The notes under the pieces are model-generated. The model was not told the DNA's origin. It saw only the letters and a list, made by a program, of their open reading frames with translations, and did no database searches. From assembly GCF_000234665.1 (NCBI RefSeq), contig NC_018329.1, positions 804,489 through 868,488 of the forward strand: a stretch of 64,000 nucleotides of DNA. The letters are read 5' to 3'. The translations under genes were made by a program, and so were the position numbers. Numbering within the stretch: position 1 is the stretch's first letter; each line of letters opens with the position of its first letter. Shown here one piece after another: positions 59,658 through 64,000 of the stretch. The DNA is from Leishmania mexicana MHOM/GT/2001/U1103. Lineage: Eukaryota; Euglenozoa; Kinetoplastea; Trypanosomatida; Trypanosomatidae.

Positions 59658-60160
59658 CACTCACCCTCGCTGCGTCATTGATCACCGCGGAACGGTTGAG
59701 CGCCACGCACACTGCGGCGCACCAACACACGCGCACACATGAGCGCACGTGTCCTTCGCCGTTTATCTCTTGTGGCTCCTCATCAGCTGCAGCGGATGAG
59801 ACAAGAAGAAGAGGTGACCGACACACACGCACACGCAAGCTCGTCTGCTTTTACAAATGCCGTTTGTGTGACTACCGTGTGCAGCCTGATCTGTTCCCCA
59901 TCTCCTCTCCGGAGTTTCAACGCCATATTGTCACAGGGAGCCCACAAATGTGCCGCACCGCATTCCTCCCGAAACCTACACCTCGCGTCTGTACAATGGC
60001 AGGCGCAGCGGCAGTGAGATGACGCACCGCATTTCTCTCCGTTGATGCACGTGTGGTTGAGGTGCTTGCGTGACTGCCTGTGCGCGTTTGTTTGGTTGGA
60101 TGGAGTGAGGGCGTGAAGGGAGGGGGCAGAGAGACTGCGAGGGCGAACGAGTGACACACG

Positions 60161-60188
60161 CATACACCTATACACATACACCTATACA
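60161..60188. repeat. 14-bp direct repeat, two units
   Basis: CATACACCTATACA is repeated exactly twice in tandem. Confidence 0.85.
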
Positions 60189-60281
60189 CACGAGGGCAGC
60201 AAAGGACGGACTGCTCCTCTGGTGCGCACGCCTTTTGAAACCCCTTTTTGCTTTTTTCTTTCTCTTCTCCCAACCCCTCCC

Positions 60282-60889
60282 CTCACTGAAGGCGAGGGGG
60301 GGGGACACACGCTTCCGTGCGTCGTGTCTCAGGGCCCCTCCACGTGCACCCCTTCCCCGCTCCGTGTGTGGCGAAGTCAGGGCAGCCCCTGCCCTCCCCT
60401 ATTCCCGCCAATGCACAACCGCTTCTCGTGGTGACAGGGCCAGGCGCCTACGACGCTGGGGAGTCGGAGCGACTCCGCGCTACGCATGTCGGCGGCCTGG
60501 TCGTGGACGGCGTTGCACCGGAGCGACCTGCAGCGGTGCGCGCACGTGTGCCATCCATATGATGGGCAGCGTGTGTCGACGTGGCTGGAGCGTATCCCAC
60601 TCGGCCCTCGCTGCTTAGTGGTGCGTGGCGCCTGAGCCGCCTCGCGAGGGCTATATGCACCACGTGGCCACCAGCATGGCTGGAGCGGCTGCGAGGCGAC
60701 CTGGGATGCGGGCGGGTGCGTTGCCTTTGAGGCGGGGCCGCGCTGAGATGACCGGGACGCCGCACTGCTGTAGCGCGTGTGCCCACGGCTGCTGCGCGCC
60801 ACGCGATGCGAGGGGAGGGGAGGGGCCCCGTGGCAGGCCCGGGGGTGCGGCGTTGACCTCGCGCTGTACGGCAGCGAAACGGACACGTT
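60282..60889 (+). mobile_element. Dispersed repeat copy 4 (SIDER-like)
   Basis: About 608 bp, same direction as the genes, same 5' flank type as copy 3 (CTCACTGAAGG, 9-G run). A single A for G change near 60751 (GATGACCGG against GATGGCCGG) and a GGACACGTT end instead of GGGCACGTT are among the few differences. Lies in the long spacer between GspS and ARV1. Confidence 0.7.
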
Positions 60890-61658
60890 TCCATGTGCTC
60901 TCAGTCCCTCCGATATCGCACTGTTCTTGGCGTGGCGGCGTACGCTGGAGCGGCGGTGAGGACTTCTTCATCGGAATCGAACGCACCCCGACTCTCTCTT
61001 TCCTTCCCTTCCCTCGCTTCTCCTCCTCTTTTTACTTAGCACGCTCTGCTTGCTCTCCACCACTACCTACGTGTGCACGTGGGTGTCTCTCCTGCGCGGG
61101 GCGTGTGCGTGCGTGTCTGCACAACTCAGTGTGTGTTCTGTAGAACTGTTTTCTTTGTTTCTTGTGGCTTCTCCTTACATTTTATATCGCGCGGTCGTGG
61201 CGTTCTGTTTAGCACAGCGGACGAGAGAATACTTCTTCGCGTGTGGATGTGAGCCGGTGAGTCGAAAAGGGAGAGTACGCGGGTGACGTGGGAGCTGAAG
61301 ACAGCGAGCATGAATGACGGAGCAACTGTGTCGGTGCTACCGTTTTCCACTGCCGGCTAAGTCTGCCCTCTATTCTTTTTAGCGCCATGCCAATCTCGCA
61401 TGTTCATATACACCGCAGGTATGCTCTCTCCTTCGAGAAGACGCGACGCGAGCGGGGACACGGGCGCGCCGTAGCCGGAACGTTTTCGCGCTCGTTTCCG
61501 CATTGTTCTTCCTTTTCACTTACCGCATATCTTGTTATACCGTTGAGCATCTTCTCGCGTTTACTCTGGCTGGTGTTCTCTGGTGCTGTGTCGGTCGATC
61601 CCGCAGTCACTCCACTCAGACATCAACGAGGAACATGCAAAGCCACAAATGGAGTTGA

Positions 61659-61687
61659 CGCGCACTGGTCATGAGCGTCAGTGCGCG
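61659..61687 (+). other. Short hairpin in GspS 3' spacer
   Basis: CGCGCACTG (61659-61667) and CAGTGCGCG (61679-61687) are exactly complementary over 9 bp around an 11-nt loop. Confidence 0.65.
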
Positions 61688-62544
61688 GAGATGAGGTGAC
61701 GGCGAGGCAGACGTCGCCATCGTGGTTGTGGCCGCAGTACCCCTATTTTGTTCTGTGTGTGAGTACACCTCCCTGATGATGCCGGCCGCCACAGGCTGGT
61801 ATCAGGGTCCAGTGCCCCACGCTCTTTGTGGAGAAGCCGAAGGTCTCCGACCTGCCCTCGGGCACGGCTGGCGAGGTCTCAGTATCCAGCGGCCATCTCT
61901 GCGCTGGTGCCGTGCCAGAGAGCGTTGTGGTCATGACCGCGTTTGCACCGGCTCACTACGAATTGTGTCGAAGATTCCACAAACAAACATACCCGCCTAC
62001 TGCTTCTCTGCGTCTGCTGCGTTGACGTGATGCTGAGCATAATCCTGGGCCTCGCCTGCACTGCATACAGTGGCTTTGCACTGGACTGAAGGATGCCAGG
62101 CTGTGTTGCTTGACCCCGCTCCGTGACGCAGCCGTCGTGCAACAGAGGTGGGTGAACTGTCGTCGTATGCTTATATAGCACGACTTCTTGGTAGAATGGC
62201 GCGCTGAGAGAGGGAAAGCTTGGCTACACCGAATATGCGTGCTGGCGTGTGTTCGTTTCACTGTTTACACACTCTGTCGCGCGCGCACTCTGAGGTCCTC
62301 TTCAACTCATTTTCTCTCCTTCTTTCTCTTCACCGACGTCCCTTTGCTCTATTTTCTGTTTTAAATGTTCCTCTCTGTGTGCTGTTCGTAACACACTCAC
62401 GCGTCGTGGATGTGCTAGAAGTGTGTAGAAGCCTCTCGGCAGAGGCCCTTCTCCCTCTCTCTATCCATGTGCCTTCGGGCTGTTTCGCCACGTTTCACTT
62501 CATTGGTGGCGCCTATTCTCCTCTTCTTTCTCTTTCGGTGCGTG

Positions 62545-62546
62545 AG
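62545..62546 (+). promoter_or_regulatory. Predicted spliced-leader acceptor, ARV1
   Basis: Pyrimidine tract (about 62513-62539) then AG at 62545-62546, 13 nt before the ATG at 62559; excludes the upstream in-frame ATG at 62235. Confidence 0.45.
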
Positions 62547-62558
62547 GCTCCTCCGGAG

Positions 62559-63311
62559 ATGCCGGTGTGCATCGAGTGCGGACACGGTGTTCCGCGCATC
62601 ATCAAGCCGGACACCGAAACAGTGGAGCGGTGCGGGGAGTGCGGGCACATATGCGACATCTGCTACGAATTCGGTGATGTACAGATTTGGATCGATGTGG
62701 TTCTTCTGCGCCACCGGGCGTGGGCGCATGTTCTCTTCAACCAGACTGACTATTACACAAAGCTCGTCATCTTCATGCTCTGCTGCGTGGTGGAGGCGGT
62801 CGTGGTGCACAGCCTCACCGTGCTTAAGGCCATTCCCCTCTTCACGGATGACCTCGAGAACAGTTCCCTCTATACCCCAGAGCGCCAGGTGCGATCGCTG
62901 CAGCTCGTGCGCATAATTCAGAGCGCCTTCCTGCCGCTGATGAACTACCCATCAGCAATTTTCCACCTCTTCATCTTTACCTTCACAGAAAATGCGCTTG
63001 TTGCCTCTATCGCCACGTGGCTCGGCCGCTTCTTCTACCGCAGCTACGGCCACAGAGAACGCCTGTGGTTCGTGGAGGCAGCCTTGGCCTCCTACGCAAA
63101 GCTGAGCTACGTCCTATTTCTCATCTGGGCCATTCCACCGTCGATGCTCCCTATGGTCGATTTTGTGTACGTTCTGTGGCTAGGATGCGCCTTCACGGTG
63201 CTCGGGTTCAATCGCCATTGGATGTACCCCGTAGTGACCGTCCTCGTCTGCGTCTTTGCTCGTGGGGTGTTTCGCCACCTCACGAAGTGGAGCCCTCAGG
63301 TGCTCTTCTAG
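62559..63311 (+). CDS. ARV1: ARV1-family ER membrane protein (sterol/GPI homeostasis)
   Basis: 250 residues from the ATG at 62559 (MPVCIECGHGVPRII). It begins with the ARV1 homology domain: the zinc-like CIECG...CGECGHICD pattern (about 4-28) and the following IWIDVVLLRHRAWAHVLFNQ block (about 38-57), followed by about four hydrophobic segments (about 67-90, 125-145, 180-200, 205-240). ARV1 proteins reside in the ER and Golgi and support sterol distribution and GPI-anchor synthesis. The longer open frame upstream (from a TTG at 62220) is in a pyrimidine-rich region before the predicted splice site and is not used here. Confidence 0.85.
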   Translation: MPVCIECGHGVPRIIKPDTETVERCGECGHICDICYEFGDVQIWIDVVLLRHRAWAHVLFNQTDYYTKLVIFMLCCVVEAVVVHSLTVLKAIPLFTDDLENSSLYTPERQVRSLQLVRIIQSAFLPLMNYPSAIFHLFIFTFTENALVASIATWLGRFFYRSYGHRERLWFVEAALASYAKLSYVLFLIWAIPPSMLPMVDFVYVLWLGCAFTVLGFNRHWMYPVVTVLVCVFARGVFRHLTKWSPQVLF

Positions 63312-64000
63312 CTGCGGCTTCCCTCTGCCACGTGGCTTCGTCTTTGTTTCTTTGCCTTCTTTCGTTGTCTATGCCTATGACGGCAAGATGGAGAGTTTAG
63401 GTGCTGCTTCTGCTGGTGCTGGTGTGACTATGGTGGGCACACGGACTCGTTTCTCTTGTTCTCCTTCGCTCCTTCACGGTCGCACCCCCCACCTGCCCCC
63501 CACTCCGCTCTTCACCTCGTGCCCACCTTCCACGCTCTGTCTCCTCTCCTACAAAAAACGCAGGAGAGGGGATGTCTGGCCAACAGATTATCTCTCTCTT
63601 TCTGTGTCGTGGATGATGTTGCCGCTGCTGGTGCTTCCCTTCTCTATTCCTCTCTTCCATTGTTACACCAGTCACGGTGTCGTGTTGCCGTGGGATAGCG
63701 ACGCCGCAGCACCGCTGGTGCGTATACGTCCCGCCATCGTTCTTTGGCAGATGCTAGCTTCACCGATACACTGGACTCCACTTCCGATGTGTCTATCCTA
63801 TCTTCTCTCTCTTCCACTCTGTCTGGTTCTATGACTTGGCGCCATACCGCACATTACCACCCGCCACGCTGCAGAAGCCTCTTTCTTACCGCTAGGGAAC
63901 GTTATAATTTCCTCCTCTTTTTCTGACGCTTCATTGTGTGTCGACGCCCTCCCCCTCAGGGACGTACATCTCTCTCTCTCCTGTGATCTTTTTCTTTCCA
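63312..64000 (+). other. Spacer after ARV1 to window end
   Basis: 689 nt of 3' sequence after the ARV1 stop, pyrimidine-rich. The window ends before any new convincing start, although a further gene probably begins beyond 64000. Confidence 0.5.

Larger units (their letters stand above)
59658..62558 (+). other. 2.9-kb spacer carrying repeat copy 4
   Basis: 2901 nt. It holds repeat copy 4 (60282-60889), a two-unit 14-mer repeat (60161-60188), a short hairpin (61659-61687), and a T/C-rich final stretch before ARV1. No protein gene supported; some open frames are inside the repeat. Confidence 0.55.

Noticed and set aside
62220..62558. Longer ARV1 N-terminus
   Set aside because: Begins at TTG; the region is pyrimidine-rich and precedes the predicted splice site. 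The ARV1 domain starts right after the ATG at 62559.
1..64000. CRISPR arrays, tRNA, rRNA or snRNA genes
   Set aside because: No regular repeat-spacer arrays and no recognisable tRNA cloverleaf or rRNA sequence noticed by eye; not excluded by a covariance search.
1..64000. Strand-switch region or promoter for the unit
   Set aside because: All genes point the same way, so any transcription start region lies outside the window.

Overview
The window looks like a stretch of a trypanosomatid nuclear chromosome, most likely Leishmania or a close relative in the Leishmaniinae. Reasons seen in the sequence: 26 supported protein genes, all on the + strand; no interrupted reading frames (no cis-introns); GC-rich coding regions separated by long pyrimidine-rich and (CA)n/(GT)n-rich spacers; and polypyrimidine-AG signals shortly before many start codons, as expected for spliced-leader trans-splicing of a polycistronic transcript. 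Several products are kinetoplastid-specific in character: glutathionylspermidine synthetase, a SYCP2-like protein of the KKT17/18 kind, and flagellar PACRG.

Layout. 0.3-7 kb: CLP1 (mRNA 3'-end/tRNA processing), VPS33 (vesicle tethering SM protein), a JJJ1/DNAJC21 co-chaperone, PACRG (axoneme). 8.7-16 kb: CSN2 (COP9 signalosome), a SYCP2-like candidate kinetochore protein, PEX2 (peroxisome/glycosome RING peroxin), a small PHD-finger protein. 17-24 kb: four membrane proteins of unknown role. 25.9-30 kb: DHHC palmitoyltransferase and PEX10. 30.8-40.4 kb: LRR/EF-hand protein, an OCRL-like ASH-RhoGAP protein, SPC1/SPC12, an alsin-like MORN-VPS9 protein. 42.5-52.7 kb: AGC kinase, a coiled-coil hypothetical, a PUF6/PUM3-type nucleolar protein, adenylate kinase. 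53.5-63.3 kb: two paralogous tiny membrane proteins, an intact glutathionylspermidine synthetase, ARV1.

The genes do not form a metabolic operon; they share a transcription direction. Thematic groupings are two of the three RING peroxins (PEX2, PEX10), several endomembrane trafficking factors (VPS33, OCRL-like, alsin-like, DHHC, SPC12, ARV1), and RNA processing/ribosome biogenesis (CLP1, JJJ1, PUF6).

The most striking non-coding feature is a roughly 570-bp GC-rich element present four times (one inverted) in intergenic spacers and nearly identical between copies. Its size and position resemble Leishmania SIDER retroposons, but its homogeneity is unusual. Two strong hairpins of about 70-80 nt lie in 3' spacers (24358-24425 and 43995-44075), and a perfect 26-bp palindrome lies just upstream of the PHD gene. 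Start codons were chosen as the first in-frame ATG after a plausible splice acceptor; longer open frames that begin at GTG/TTG/CTG were not used.
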